From an uncultured Clostridia bacterium (GTDB lineage: Bacteria; Bacillota; Clostridia; Oscillospirales; Ruminococcaceae): 64,000 nt of DNA. Under the pieces are notes generated by a model, which was not told the origin of the DNA, made no database searches, and worked only from the letters and a program-made list of their open reading frames with translations. Positions 34,878 to 43,975 of this stretch are shown here, in pieces. The stretch is from assembly GCA_947625735.1 (NCBI GenBank), contig CANQPL010000003.1, forward strand, positions 1 to 64,000. The letters are read 5' to 3'. The translations under genes were made by a program, and so were the position numbers. Position 1 is the stretch's first letter. Each line of letters begins with the position of its first letter.

Positions 34878-35897
34878 TTGAAGCAGAAGCTGGAACAGAT
34901 ACTTGCTGCGGCACAGGCGGAGCTTGAAAGCTGCGGCGATCTGAAGGTCATGGAGGAGCTGAGAATAAAGTTTCTCGGAAAAAAAGGTGAGCTTACCTCT
35001 ATCCTCAAACAGATGGGAGGACTTTCACCTGAGGAAAGACCCGTTATCGGCGGTCTTGCAAACAAGGTAAGAGCAGAGATCGAGCAAAAGATCTCCGAAA
35101 AGACTGAAAAGCTCAGAGCCGATGCTGCCGCAAAAAAAATGGCTGCCGAGGCGCTGGACGTTACCCTCCCCGGAAAAGCCCCCGAGCCGGGCAGACTTCA
35201 CCCCCTTACCGCCGTACTGGAGGAGGTCAAGGAAATATTTCTCGGCATGGGCTTTGATGTTGTGGACGGTCCCGAGGTGGAAACGGATCACTACTGCTTT
35301 GAGGCTCTCAATATGCCCAAACACCATCCCGCAAGAGATACGCAGGATACCTTTTACATCAATGACAATGTAGTGCTGCGTACCCAGACCTCCAGCGTGC
35401 AGATACGCACAATGGAAACAAGAAAGCCCCCTATCCGCATAATCTCTCCCGGCAGAGTGTACCGTTCGGACACGGTGGACGCCACTCATTCTCCCCTGTT
35501 TCATCAGATAGAGGGACTTGTTATCGACAAGGGCGTCACACTGGGCGACCTGTACGGAACGCTTGAGCTTCTTATGAAAAAGCTGTACGGCGATCAGGCG
35601 AAAATAAGACTGCGCCCTCACCACTTCCCCTACACAGAACCCTCCGCAGAGGTGGATCTTGTATGTTTCAACTGCGGCGGCAAGGGCTGTTCCATGTGCA
35701 AGGGCGACGGTTATGTGGAGCTTCTGGGAGCAGGCATGGTACACCCGAAAGTGCTGGAGGAGTGCGGCATTGACCCCGATGTATACAGCGGCTTCGCCTT
35801 TGGAATAGGTCTGGAAAGAATTACTATGGGCAGATATAACATAAACGATATGCGGCTGCTTTACGAAAACGATATGAGATTTTTAGGGCAATTCTGA
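34878..35897 (+). CDS. pheS: Phenylalanyl-tRNA synthetase alpha subunit
   Basis: 339 residues from TTG 34878; no in-frame ATG lies nearby, and AAAGGA sits about 11 bp upstream. The N-terminal coiled coil (MKQKLEQILAAAQAELE...) is followed by the class II catalytic domain: motif 2 as RIISPGRVYRSDTVDATHSP and FHQIEGLVIDKGV, and motif 3 as FGIGLERITMGRYNI. A CFNCGGKGCSMCKGDGYVELLG segment is normal for bacterial PheS. It forms the alpha2beta2 enzyme with PheT. An unrelated membrane protein gene separates it from pheT. Confidence 0.96.
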   Translation: MKQKLEQILAAAQAELESCGDLKVMEELRIKFLGKKGELTSILKQMGGLSPEERPVIGGLANKVRAEIEQKISEKTEKLRADAAAKKMAAEALDVTLPGKAPEPGRLHPLTAVLEEVKEIFLGMGFDVVDGPEVETDHYCFEALNMPKHHPARDTQDTFYINDNVVLRTQTSSVQIRTMETRKPPIRIISPGRVYRSDTVDATHSPLFHQIEGLVIDKGVTLGDLYGTLELLMKKLYGDQAKIRLRPHHFPYTEPSAEVDLVCFNCGGKGCSMCKGDGYVELLGAGMVHPKVLEECGIDPDVYSGFAFGIGLERITMGRYNINDMRLLYENDMRFLGQF

Positions 35898-35955
35898 GAA
35901 TATGCACTGCCCGTGTCCTGCCGTACACGTTTTTTAAGAAAGGTTGAATACAGTA

Positions 35956-37152
35956 ATGGACAGAACAGATTGTCCCATATATACAGAATCAAAAAAATGC
36001 TTCAAAAGCCGTAAGAGTGTATTTATCTGCATATGCGGGTGGGGCGTCGGACTTTTTATGCTGGCAGCAGGACTGTTTCTTTCCGATGAAATGGGCGCTG
36101 TAACATCATTTCTCGGCATTATCATGGGAATATTTCTGATAGTACTTCCTTTCGTTCACATAAAAGAAAAAAAGAACAGATTGGAAATTCTGCTTGACAC
36201 TCTCTGCTCCCTTTCAGCAGAGGAATACTCTGCGCTGTGCAATGAATTTTCCCACAGCACAAAGGCGGGGACAAATTCGCTGTATATAATGTCCCACTGG
36301 ATATTCTGCGGCGATGAACCCTTTCTTATGCCGTTAAAGGAGCTTAAAAACTTTTCCATAAGACCTGTTTACCGTGAAAACGGCGGCAAAGTTGAAAGTT
36401 TTGAACTGAAATTTCATTCTGACGGAAAGACGTTTACCTTAAATTATCCCGCAAACAGCGGCATAGACCCGCAGATACTGGGTACAGAGATACAGCGCAG
36501 ACTGGACGAGGCAGTAAAGGAGGCGGCAAACGCTGCACCACTTTACCAAAGCACGGGATATACTGCCGCAGAAAGTAAAAGCACATCATTTATCCCCATG
36601 AATTATGAACGGAATAAATGTCCTGTCCTTGCAAAGTGCAAAACCGAGGGATTATTCTCTCCCATGAAAATTTTACAGATATTCATACTCGGGCTTTTTA
36701 CGGCGGGAAGTCTTTATGTGACAGTAAACACCGAATCAACAATTTACATGATCGGCATGGGTCTGATTGCCTGCGTTTCGGTCATCGGTATACTGTGGAC
36801 TATATTTTACAGCCTGAGAGGATATTCCGAAACAAAGGCATTTCTCTCCTCACTTTCCCCCGAGGATTACGGCAGACTTGTTTCTTCATTCAGGTCAGCC
36901 GACGGCAAAAGTGCTGTCATGCTGCTGGACGGTTTTCTGCTTGTACCCTCTCTGCCCCTTGTCTGCGCTTACAAGGATATTGACGGCGTGAACATTACAA
37001 AGCTCTACTACAACGGCGTAAAAAACGGTCACAAGGTAGAGTTTAATGTGAAAGGAAAGAAAAGAGAAGCAACATTCAACAACATGGCTGAATTTGATCC
37101 CGATTTCTTTAAAGAAGAACTGAACAATAAAATGCAAATGATGAAAGGATAG
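35956..37152 (+). CDS. Hypothetical membrane protein inserted between pheS and pheT
   Basis: 398 residues from ATG 35956; an in-frame TTG at 35944 is too close to AAAGG. The protein is an internal duplication: each half has a pair of membrane helices (about 26-70 and 240-285) followed by LSAEEYSALCNEF or LSPEDYGRLVSSF, an ALMS/MLLDGF-like strand and a short soluble domain. I recognise no family. It lies 58 bp after pheS and its stop is 8 bp before pheT, so it should share the T-box transcript. Nothing in it suggests a part in tRNA charging. Confidence 0.75.
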   Translation: MDRTDCPIYTESKKCFKSRKSVFICICGWGVGLFMLAAGLFLSDEMGAVTSFLGIIMGIFLIVLPFVHIKEKKNRLEILLDTLCSLSAEEYSALCNEFSHSTKAGTNSLYIMSHWIFCGDEPFLMPLKELKNFSIRPVYRENGGKVESFELKFHSDGKTFTLNYPANSGIDPQILGTEIQRRLDEAVKEAANAAPLYQSTGYTAAESKSTSFIPMNYERNKCPVLAKCKTEGLFSPMKILQIFILGLFTAGSLYVTVNTESTIYMIGMGLIACVSVIGILWTIFYSLRGYSETKAFLSSLSPEDYGRLVSSFRSADGKSAVMLLDGFLLVPSLPLVCAYKDIDGVNITKLYYNGVKNGHKVEFNVKGKKREATFNNMAEFDPDFFKEELNNKMQMMKG

Positions 37153-37160
37153 ATTTTACA

Positions 37161-39575
37161 ATGGATCTTTCAATGAGATGGCTCTCTGATTATGTTGACA
37201 TCGGGGAGATGAGTATAAATGAATTCTGCTCGGGCATAACCATGAGCGGCTCTAAAGTTGAAACTCACAAAACCGAGGGCAGCGAAATTTCAAAGGTGGT
37301 AGTGGGAAAGCTCCTTGACGTAAAGCCCCACGAGAACTCCGATCACCTTATGGTCTGCCGTGTGGACGCAGGAACGGGTGAGCCGCTTCAGATAGTTACG
37401 GGTGCGCCAAATATCCGTGAGGAAAATATAGGCGATCTTGTACCCGCCGCTCTTGACGGTTCCACACTGCCCGGAGGAGTGAAGATAAAAAAAGGCAAGC
37501 TCAGAGGTGTTGTATCTGAGGGTATGCTCTGCTCTCTGGGTGAGCTGGGCCTTACCACTCATGACTTCCCCTATGCCATTGCAGACGGCATATTTATATT
37601 GAAGCAGGAAACGGACAAGCCCCTTGTCCCCGGTATGGATATAAAAGAGGCTCTGAGGTTTAATGATACAACTGTAGAATTTGAAATTACCTCCAACCGT
37701 CCCGACTGTATGTCGGTGCTGGGTCTTGCAAGAGAAACAGCAGCTACCTTTGATCTGCCCCTTAACATAAAGGAGCCGTCATTCAAGGGCGCAGGGGGCG
37801 ATATCAATAACGACCTTAAAGTGGAGATAGTAAACAAGGATCTTTGCTCACGTTACTGTGCAGGCGTTGTAAAGAACGTTAAGATAAAGGAGTCACCTCT
37901 GTGGCTCAGGGAACGTCTGCGTGCAAGCGGCGTACGTCCCATAAACAATTTTGTTGATATAACAAACTTTGTTATGCTTGAATACGGTCACCCCATGCAC
38001 GCATTCGATATCCGCTATATTGACGGGCGTTCAATCAAAATAAGAAGTGCCAAAGAGGGCGAACAGATCACCACTCTTGACGGTGTGGAAAGAACTCTCA
38101 CCGATAAAATGCTGGTTATCGCAGATGAGAAAAAGCCTGTTGCCGTTGCGGGAGTTATGGGCGGAGAATACAGCGGTATCATGGACGATACCACAGATGT
38201 GGTTTTTGAAGCCGCCTGCTTTGACGGGGCAAGTGTGCGCACCACAGCAAAGGCTCTGGGAATGAGGACAGATGCCTCCTCACGCTTTGAAAAGGGTCTT
38301 GACCCGAGAATGTGTATGCCTGCACTGCTAAGAGCATTTGAGCTTGTGGAGGAGCTGGGCTGCGGCGAGGTGGTAAGCAATGTGATCGACTGCTCAAACG
38401 GTGTGGATACGCAGAAGACCGCTCCCTTTGACCCTGAGTGGATAAATAATTTCCTGGGTACCGACATTCCCGAAGCCGATATGATAAGATACCTTGAAAA
38501 GCTGGAAATTAAAGTAAAGGACGGCATTGCCTATGCGCCTCCCTACAGAATAGATATTGAAAGAGGCTGCGACATTGCCGAGGAGGTAGCACGTCTTTAC
38601 GGCTATAACAATATCCCCAAAACCATTATCAGAGGAGTTGCAAGCGGCGAGCTTACCCCCGAACAGAAATTTACCCGCACAGTCTTAAACACTGCGGCGG
38701 CACTGGGGGCAAATGAGATAACCACATTCTCCTTTATCTCTCCGAAATATTTTGATAAAATAAGACTTCCCGATGACAGTCCCCTGAGAAATACGGTTGT
38801 CATAACCAATCCTCTGGGAGAGGATACCTCCGTCATGAGAACAACTCTTCTTCCCTCAATGTGCGAGGTGCTTGCCCGCAACTATAACAGCAGAAACGAA
38901 CGTGTCTGCCTTTTCGAGATAGGAAACGAATATCTTCCCGGAGAGGGCGAGCTGCCCTGTGAACCTGCAAGGATAATGTTCGGTATGTACGGCGATGAGT
39001 ACGACTTCTACAGCATAAAGGGAATTGCGGAAAGACTTCTTGATGTCTGCGGTATCCCCGATGTAAGCTATGAGCCGTGCAAGGGCGTTTCGGAAACATT
39101 CGGCGAAGCTCCCGCTTTCCACCCGGGCAGATGTGCGGAGGTATTTGCAGGCGGAAAGGCAGTAGGCATTTTAGGAGAGCTGCACCCCGAAACAGCGGAA
39201 AATTACGGCATCGGCACAAAGGTATATGCCGCAAAGTTCAATATACCCGAGCTTTTCGGACTTACCCGTCAGAAAAAGTATAAGCCCCTGCCTAAATTCC
39301 CTGCCACTATGAGAGATCTTGCCGTTGTATGTGATGATGATATACCCGTCGCTCATCTGGAAAAAGCAATTTCCGAGGGCGTAGGGAAGATACTCGAAAG
39401 CGTAAAGCTGTTCGACATTTACAAGGGCAAGCAGATAGCAGACGGAAAGAAATCAGCCGCATTCAGCATTGTTATGCGTTCGGCAGAGGGTACTCTTACC
39501 GATGAACAGGCAGACGCTGCCATTAAAAAGGCTCTGAAAAAGCTGTCAGAGCTGGGAGCAGAGCTGAGAATGTAA
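37161..39575 (+). CDS. pheT: Phenylalanyl-tRNA synthetase beta subunit
   Basis: 804 residues, full length. The N-terminal tRNA-binding domain (VVVGKLLDVKPHENSDHLMVC) is followed by the B3/B4 editing region (RLRASGVRPINNFVDITNFVMLEYGHPMHAFD), the B5 domain and a C-terminal anticodon-binding fold (KFPATMRDLAVVCDDDIPVA). It contributes tRNA-Phe recognition and removal of mischarged Tyr. AAAGGA lies 11 bp before ATG 37161. Confidence 0.97.
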   Translation: MDLSMRWLSDYVDIGEMSINEFCSGITMSGSKVETHKTEGSEISKVVVGKLLDVKPHENSDHLMVCRVDAGTGEPLQIVTGAPNIREENIGDLVPAALDGSTLPGGVKIKKGKLRGVVSEGMLCSLGELGLTTHDFPYAIADGIFILKQETDKPLVPGMDIKEALRFNDTTVEFEITSNRPDCMSVLGLARETAATFDLPLNIKEPSFKGAGGDINNDLKVEIVNKDLCSRYCAGVVKNVKIKESPLWLRERLRASGVRPINNFVDITNFVMLEYGHPMHAFDIRYIDGRSIKIRSAKEGEQITTLDGVERTLTDKMLVIADEKKPVAVAGVMGGEYSGIMDDTTDVVFEAACFDGASVRTTAKALGMRTDASSRFEKGLDPRMCMPALLRAFELVEELGCGEVVSNVIDCSNGVDTQKTAPFDPEWINNFLGTDIPEADMIRYLEKLEIKVKDGIAYAPPYRIDIERGCDIAEEVARLYGYNNIPKTIIRGVASGELTPEQKFTRTVLNTAAALGANEITTFSFISPKYFDKIRLPDDSPLRNTVVITNPLGEDTSVMRTTLLPSMCEVLARNYNSRNERVCLFEIGNEYLPGEGELPCEPARIMFGMYGDEYDFYSIKGIAERLLDVCGIPDVSYEPCKGVSETFGEAPAFHPGRCAEVFAGGKAVGILGELHPETAENYGIGTKVYAAKFNIPELFGLTRQKKYKPLPKFPATMRDLAVVCDDDIPVAHLEKAISEGVGKILESVKLFDIYKGKQIADGKKSAAFSIVMRSAEGTLTDEQADAAIKKALKKLSELGAELRM

Positions 39576-39583
39576 GTATGCTA

Positions 39584-39612
39584 TTGACATTTTCGGGAAA
39601 GTAAGCTATAAT
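39584..39612 (+). promoter_or_regulatory. Promoter of cca
   Basis: TTGACA at 39584-39589, TATAAT at 39607-39612, spacer 17 bp, immediately after the pheT stop. Confidence 0.85.
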
Positions 39613-39633
39613 ACTATTGTGAGGTGAGTGTGA

Positions 39634-40974
39634 GTGGATATCCTTATCCCGCAAAATATACGTGCCGTCCTTGACAGGCTTGAACAATGCGGATATGAGG
39701 CTTATATTGTGGGCGGCTGCGTGCGGGACTCTCTTATGGGACTTGCCCCGAAGGACTATGATATTACCACAAACGCCTCCCCCAATGAAACTGTCAATTG
39801 CTTCAGGGACACTCACAGAGTGATAGAAACAGGCATAAAGCATGGTACGGTAACGGTGGTAAGCGAAGGCGAAAACGTAGAGATCACCACATATCGGGTA
39901 GACGGCAGCTATTCCGATCACCGCCGTCCCGATTCGGTGAGCTTTTCCTCACGTCCGGAGGACGATCTTTCACGGCGTGATTTTACCGTAAACGCTATGG
40001 CGTACAACACAAAAAACGGTCTTGCGGATCTTTTCGGAGGACGAAAGGATCTTGAAGCTAAGATCATAAGATGTGTGGGCGATCCTTTTAAACGCTTTAA
40101 CGAGGACGCTCTCAGGATAATGAGGGCTTTAAGGTTTTCTTCAAGGCTCGGGTTTTCCATACATGAGGACACCGCCCGCGCCATGCACGAATGCAGGGAG
40201 CTTTTAAAGGAAATTTCAGCAGAGCGGATACTAAGTGAGCTTACTCTCTTTCTCATGGGAGCAGCCCCCTGCGCTCTTATGACGGAATTTGCCGATATTT
40301 TCGGCGTTATCGTACCCGAGGTCATTCCCTGTATAGGCTTTGAACAGAAAACCGATTACCATATATATGACGTGTGGGAGCATACCGCAAGGGCGGTGGA
40401 AAACGCTCCTGCCGAAAAATATGTGCGTACAGCCCTGTTTTTCCACGATCTGGGAAAGCCCGCCTGCTTTTACGAGGACGAAAAGGGCAAGGGACATTTC
40501 AAAGGTCATGAAGCTCTGGGCGCTTCAATGGCAAGGGATATCCTTAAAAGAATGCATTCAGACAACCTCACCGTAAAAAATACGGAGCTGCTCATACGTT
40601 ACCACGATACCGACCCCACCACCGAGCTGCCCGCTGTGCGCAGACTTGCAGGCACTCTGGGCTTTGAAAATTTATTCCGTCTTATGGAGGTCATGAAAGC
40701 CGACAACAGCGCAAAGCACCCCCGATGCCTTGATCGTGTGGCGGCTCTGGAGCGTATGGAAAAAACAGCCCGTGAAATACAAAGGCGGGGCGACTGCTGT
40801 ACACAGGCAGGTCTTGCGGTTACGGGAAACGATCTTATTTCACTGGGGATAAGGGGCAAGGCTGTGGGAAACATTCTGTCAGAGCTTCTGGAGCTTGTAA
40901 TAGAAGAAGAGCTTCCCAATGAACGGGAAGCCCTTAAAGACAAGGCTATGAATCTTTTTTCAGATCGGAAATGA
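39634..40974 (+). CDS. cca: CCA-adding tRNA nucleotidyltransferase
   Basis: 446 residues from GTG 39634, 9 bp behind GAGGTG. The nucleotidyltransferase head shows YIVGGCVRDSLMGLAPKDYDITT, then the RRDFTVNAMAYN motif and RFNEDALRIMRALRFSSRLGF. A C-terminal HD domain (FFHDLGKPACFYEDEKGKGHFKGHE) is present, as in many Firmicute enzymes. It adds or repairs the 3' CCA end of tRNAs. Its 3' end overlaps the convergent nrdR gene by 29 bp. Confidence 0.95.
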   Translation: MDILIPQNIRAVLDRLEQCGYEAYIVGGCVRDSLMGLAPKDYDITTNASPNETVNCFRDTHRVIETGIKHGTVTVVSEGENVEITTYRVDGSYSDHRRPDSVSFSSRPEDDLSRRDFTVNAMAYNTKNGLADLFGGRKDLEAKIIRCVGDPFKRFNEDALRIMRALRFSSRLGFSIHEDTARAMHECRELLKEISAERILSELTLFLMGAAPCALMTEFADIFGVIVPEVIPCIGFEQKTDYHIYDVWEHTARAVENAPAEKYVRTALFFHDLGKPACFYEDEKGKGHFKGHEALGASMARDILKRMHSDNLTVKNTELLIRYHDTDPTTELPAVRRLAGTLGFENLFRLMEVMKADNSAKHPRCLDRVAALERMEKTAREIQRRGDCCTQAGLAVTGNDLISLGIRGKAVGNILSELLELVIEEELPNEREALKDKAMNLFSDRK

Positions 40975-41395
40975 TGTCGAGAAAGCATTCCACATCGTTA
41001 AAGTCCTTGTTTACCGATGCAAACCTGACATACGCCACCTCGTCCAGCTTTTTCAGACGTTCAAGCACAATGTCGCTTATCTCACGTGTGGAGATAGAGT
41101 CCATCATGTTGTTAAGACAATAATTTTCCACATCATCGGCTATGGCGATTATCGCCGAACCGGGCACGGGACGCTTTTTTACCGCAAAGGAAAGTCCCTG
41201 TATCAGCTTATTGCGGTCGAACGGCTCATAGGTGTTATCCTTTTTGTTGACCAGCAGTTCGGGACGCTCAACCATTTCATAGGTGGTAAAACGCCTGTCA
41301 CAGCCTGCACAGCGGCGTCTGCGGCGTTTCTTGCCGTCTATAAGGCGGGAGTCAATTACCTTTGTATCTTCATAACCGCAGTAGGGACATTTCAT
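40946..41395 (-). CDS. nrdR: Transcriptional repressor NrdR
   Basis: 149 residues from ATG 41395 behind GAGGTG. The N-terminal zinc ribbon is MKCPYCG ... CAGCDRRF (Cys 3, 6, 29, 32), followed by the ATP-cone domain (LVNKKDNTYEPFDRNKLIQG). NrdR senses the ATP/dATP state and represses ribonucleotide reductase genes through NrdR boxes. No nrd gene is in the window. The coding end overlaps cca tail-to-tail by 29 bp. Confidence 0.96.
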   Translation of the reverse strand: MKCPYCGYEDTKVIDSRLIDGKKRRRRRCAGCDRRFTTYEMVERPELLVNKKDNTYEPFDRNKLIQGLSFAVKKRPVPGSAIIAIADDVENYCLNNMMDSISTREISDIVLERLKKLDEVAYVRFASVNKDFNDVECFLDIISDLKKDS

Positions 41396-41512
41396 AGTTA
41401 ACACCTCTCTGTTTTAAATCAATAATTTACTTATATTAATTATACAATAAATTCAAAGATATTTCAATAATATTTTGTAAACTTCCATAATAAAATAAAA
41501 GAGGAGATTATT

Positions 41513-42484
41513 TTGAATAACGGGAAGAAAAAAAGTACCAACGGAGTTAAAATTTTCTGCGGTTCAACCGTGATCCTGTTTCTGGCGGTGTATCTTATGT
41601 CGGGTTTACCGAAAATCAAGACAGTTCCCGAAAATGAGGACGATCTGACTGACCCTTTGGGGACGGACGTTCAGACAAGCGAAACGCTGCCCGTTTCCCC
41701 CGAGGACGAAGCGGTCACAATGCCCAATGAAAATTATACGGGAGAGGACGATCCCATGCAGACGGAAATGACCGATGAAAGCTCAGAAGAAGAGGAAGCT
41801 CTGCCGGAAGATGACGGCGAGCCTAAGCCCCTTGCCGATGATGCGGACAATACATGGGCAATGTTCCTTGTCAATCAGAAAAATCAGGTCCCCAAGGAAT
41901 ACAGCGACGGCATCGAAACTGCCCGGGTGTATGAAAACTCCTACAGATCATATGAAATGGATTCGAGAATGAGCGAATTTTTAAAGCAGATGATATCCGC
42001 CGCCGATGAGGACGGAATACAGCTTATCGTCATGTCCGCATACAGAAGCTACGAATATCAGCAGAACAATTTCGACAACAGTGTGCAGCAAAGGATAGAC
42101 GAACGTGGAATGACCCGTGAGGAGGCGGAGGCGGACACCCTCAAGGAAGTGCAGCTCCCCGGGTTCAGCGAGCATAATGCGGGCATTGCGGCTGATATAA
42201 TGTCAGTCGAGGAGATCAGCATGGACGACGACAGATTCAAAAACACCGAAGCCTATGCATGGCTTTCCGAACACGCCGCCGAATACGGATTTATCCTCCG
42301 TTATCCCGAGGGCAAGGAGGACATTACGGGTATAGTGTTTGAGCCGTGGCATTACCGCTTTGTGGGCGTTTATTACGCCAATCTCATAAAGGATAAGGGC
42401 ATAACTCTGGAAGAGTTTTTTGAGGAGATGAACTGGGTGGACGAAAACGGCAAGGCTACCTGTCACCTGCCCGAGCTTGAATAA
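41513..42484 (+). CDS. VanY-type D-alanyl-D-alanine carboxypeptidase
   Basis: 323 residues from TTG 41513, 6 bp behind GAGGAG. A short cytosolic N-terminus and one membrane helix (about 13-32) are followed by an acidic linker rich in Glu/Asp/Thr to about residue 115, then the M15 peptidase domain. Zinc-site motifs are GFSEHNAGIAADI and EPWHYRFVG. It would trim the terminal D-Ala of peptidoglycan stem peptides outside the cell. A GH5 gene starts 28 bp downstream, so the two may be co-transcribed. Confidence 0.9.
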   Translation: MNNGKKKSTNGVKIFCGSTVILFLAVYLMSGLPKIKTVPENEDDLTDPLGTDVQTSETLPVSPEDEAVTMPNENYTGEDDPMQTEMTDESSEEEEALPEDDGEPKPLADDADNTWAMFLVNQKNQVPKEYSDGIETARVYENSYRSYEMDSRMSEFLKQMISAADEDGIQLIVMSAYRSYEYQQNNFDNSVQQRIDERGMTREEAEADTLKEVQLPGFSEHNAGIAADIMSVEEISMDDDRFKNTEAYAWLSEHAAEYGFILRYPEGKEDITGIVFEPWHYRFVGVYYANLIKDKGITLEEFFEEMNWVDENGKATCHLPELE

Positions 42485-42512
42485 GGATATTAAAATGAAA
42501 GGAATCAAAAAT

Positions 42513-43736
42513 ATGAAAAGCAAAAGAATACTTGCGGGAATAATGGCTGCCGCTCTGTCGCTGAGCCTGTTTGCAGGCTGTCAGAACAACAGCGGGGACA
42601 CTCCCTCTCAGACAGCTGCCGAGGACACCGCCGCTGTTGCCGATGCCGATACAGCAGTCCCCTCCACGCCCGAAATGTCCCCTATGAGGGATATAAAATC
42701 AATTGATCTTATCAAGGAAATGCGTATCGGCTGGAATCTGGGAAATACCCTTGACTCCACTATCACAAACCCGGACGGCAGCGAAACTCCCGAAAACTGG
42801 GAGACCGCATGGGGTCAGCCCGTTACCACAAAGGAAATGATAGATCAGGTCAGAAATCAGGGCTTTAATGTGTTAAGAGTTCCCTGCACATGGGAGGGCA
42901 AATTCGGCGAGGGTCCCGATTACACCATTGACCCCGCATGGCTTGCAAGGGTAAAGGAGATAGTAAATTACGGCATTGAAAATGATATGTTCGTTATACT
43001 CAATGTTCATCATGAGGAATGGCATATGCCTACAAAGGACAACGAAGCCGCCGCACAGGAGATACTCTGCGCCCTCTGGGGACAGATAGCCGATTATTTT
43101 GCGGATTATAACGAAAAGCTCATTTTTGAGGGCATGAACGAGCCTCGTCTTAAAGGCACGCCTATGGAGTGGAACGGCGGCAACGAGGAGGCAAGAGAGG
43201 TGATCAACCACTGGAACGCCGCTTTTGTGGAAACCGTCCGCTCAAAGGGAGGAAATAATGCTCTTCGTCACCTGATGATCCCAACCTATGCCGCATCTAC
43301 CTCACAGCAGGTACTTGACGATTTTGTTATTCCCGATGATGATAAGGTAATAGTTTCGGTACACGCATATCTTCCCTATACCTTTGCGCTGGCAGAGCCT
43401 GCACAGGCTACCGATCAGTGGAGTGCGGACAATGCGGCAGATACGCGTGACATAGACTACCTTTTTGCAAATCTTAACGATATGTATATCAAGAACGGCA
43501 GAGCGGTAATTGTGGGCGAGTTCGGAACAAGGAACCGCATGAACACCGCCGCAAGGGCAGACTGCGCCCGCTACTATATCACCAAAGCCTCCGAGGTGGG
43601 TATCCCCTGTATCTGGTGGGATAACAACGCCTTTGTGGGCAACGGCGAAAATTTCGGTCTTTTCGACAGAAAGACCTTTGAGTGGAGATATCCCGATATA
43701 GTCACCGCTCTTATGGAGGCAAGCGAGGATAAATAA
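42513..43736 (+). CDS. GH5 family endoglucanase-like lipoprotein
   Basis: 407 residues from ATG 42513 behind AAAGGA; in-frame ATG codons at 42495 and further up lack spacing. Lipoprotein signal ending SLFAGC (Cys23), then a short Thr/Ala linker. The catalytic domain starts at MRIGWNLGNTLDS and shows RVPCTW, NVHHEEWH, GMNEPR with the likely acid/base Glu210, SVHAYLPYTF and VGEFGTRN with the likely nucleophile Glu336. It closely resembles the catalytic domain of the gene at 50946-52595. Likely beta-1,4-glucan hydrolysis at the membrane surface. A terminator follows. Confidence 0.88.
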   Translation: MKSKRILAGIMAAALSLSLFAGCQNNSGDTPSQTAAEDTAAVADADTAVPSTPEMSPMRDIKSIDLIKEMRIGWNLGNTLDSTITNPDGSETPENWETAWGQPVTTKEMIDQVRNQGFNVLRVPCTWEGKFGEGPDYTIDPAWLARVKEIVNYGIENDMFVILNVHHEEWHMPTKDNEAAAQEILCALWGQIADYFADYNEKLIFEGMNEPRLKGTPMEWNGGNEEAREVINHWNAAFVETVRSKGGNNALRHLMIPTYAASTSQQVLDDFVIPDDDKVIVSVHAYLPYTFALAEPAQATDQWSADNAADTRDIDYLFANLNDMYIKNGRAVIVGEFGTRNRMNTAARADCARYYITKASEVGIPCIWWDNNAFVGNGENFGLFDRKTFEWRYPDIVTALMEASEDK

Positions 43737-43764
43737 GGGCAGGAAAATGTCCTGTAATAAACAA

Positions 43765-43800
43765 AACGGGCTGATGCGCATATCAGTCCGTTATTTTTTT
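43765..43800 (+). terminator. Terminator of the VanY-GH5 unit
   Basis: AACGGGCTGAT pairs with ATCAGTCCGTT around a short loop (43765-43792), followed by ATTTTTTT. Confidence 0.85.
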
Positions 43801-43829
43801 ACCCGCTCGTTTTTCTCCCGCAGAAAGCA

Positions 43830-43975
43830 CAGAAATCAATTTTTGATTTTCCCATAGGCAAGATAGGGAAACGTTTCCGGATATTTTTACATTTTACTGC
43901 TTTGCGGATATTTTTTTCTTGCCTCTTGCCTCTTGCTTGCGTAAATCAATTTTGCAAAAATTGATTTACGCAAGC
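43830..43975 (+). repeat. Family-3 repeat plus a perfect 19-bp palindrome at the tsaD end
   Basis: AATCAATTTTTGATTTTCC, GGCAAGATAGGGAAA and TTGCCTCTTGCCTCTTGC match, in reverse complement, the element at 33843-33935. At the right end, 43935-43975 is a perfect inverted repeat with 19-bp arms (GCTTGCGTAAATCAATTTT) and a 3-nt loop. Its right part codes for the last residues of TsaD and it contains the tsaD stop. Confidence 0.65.
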
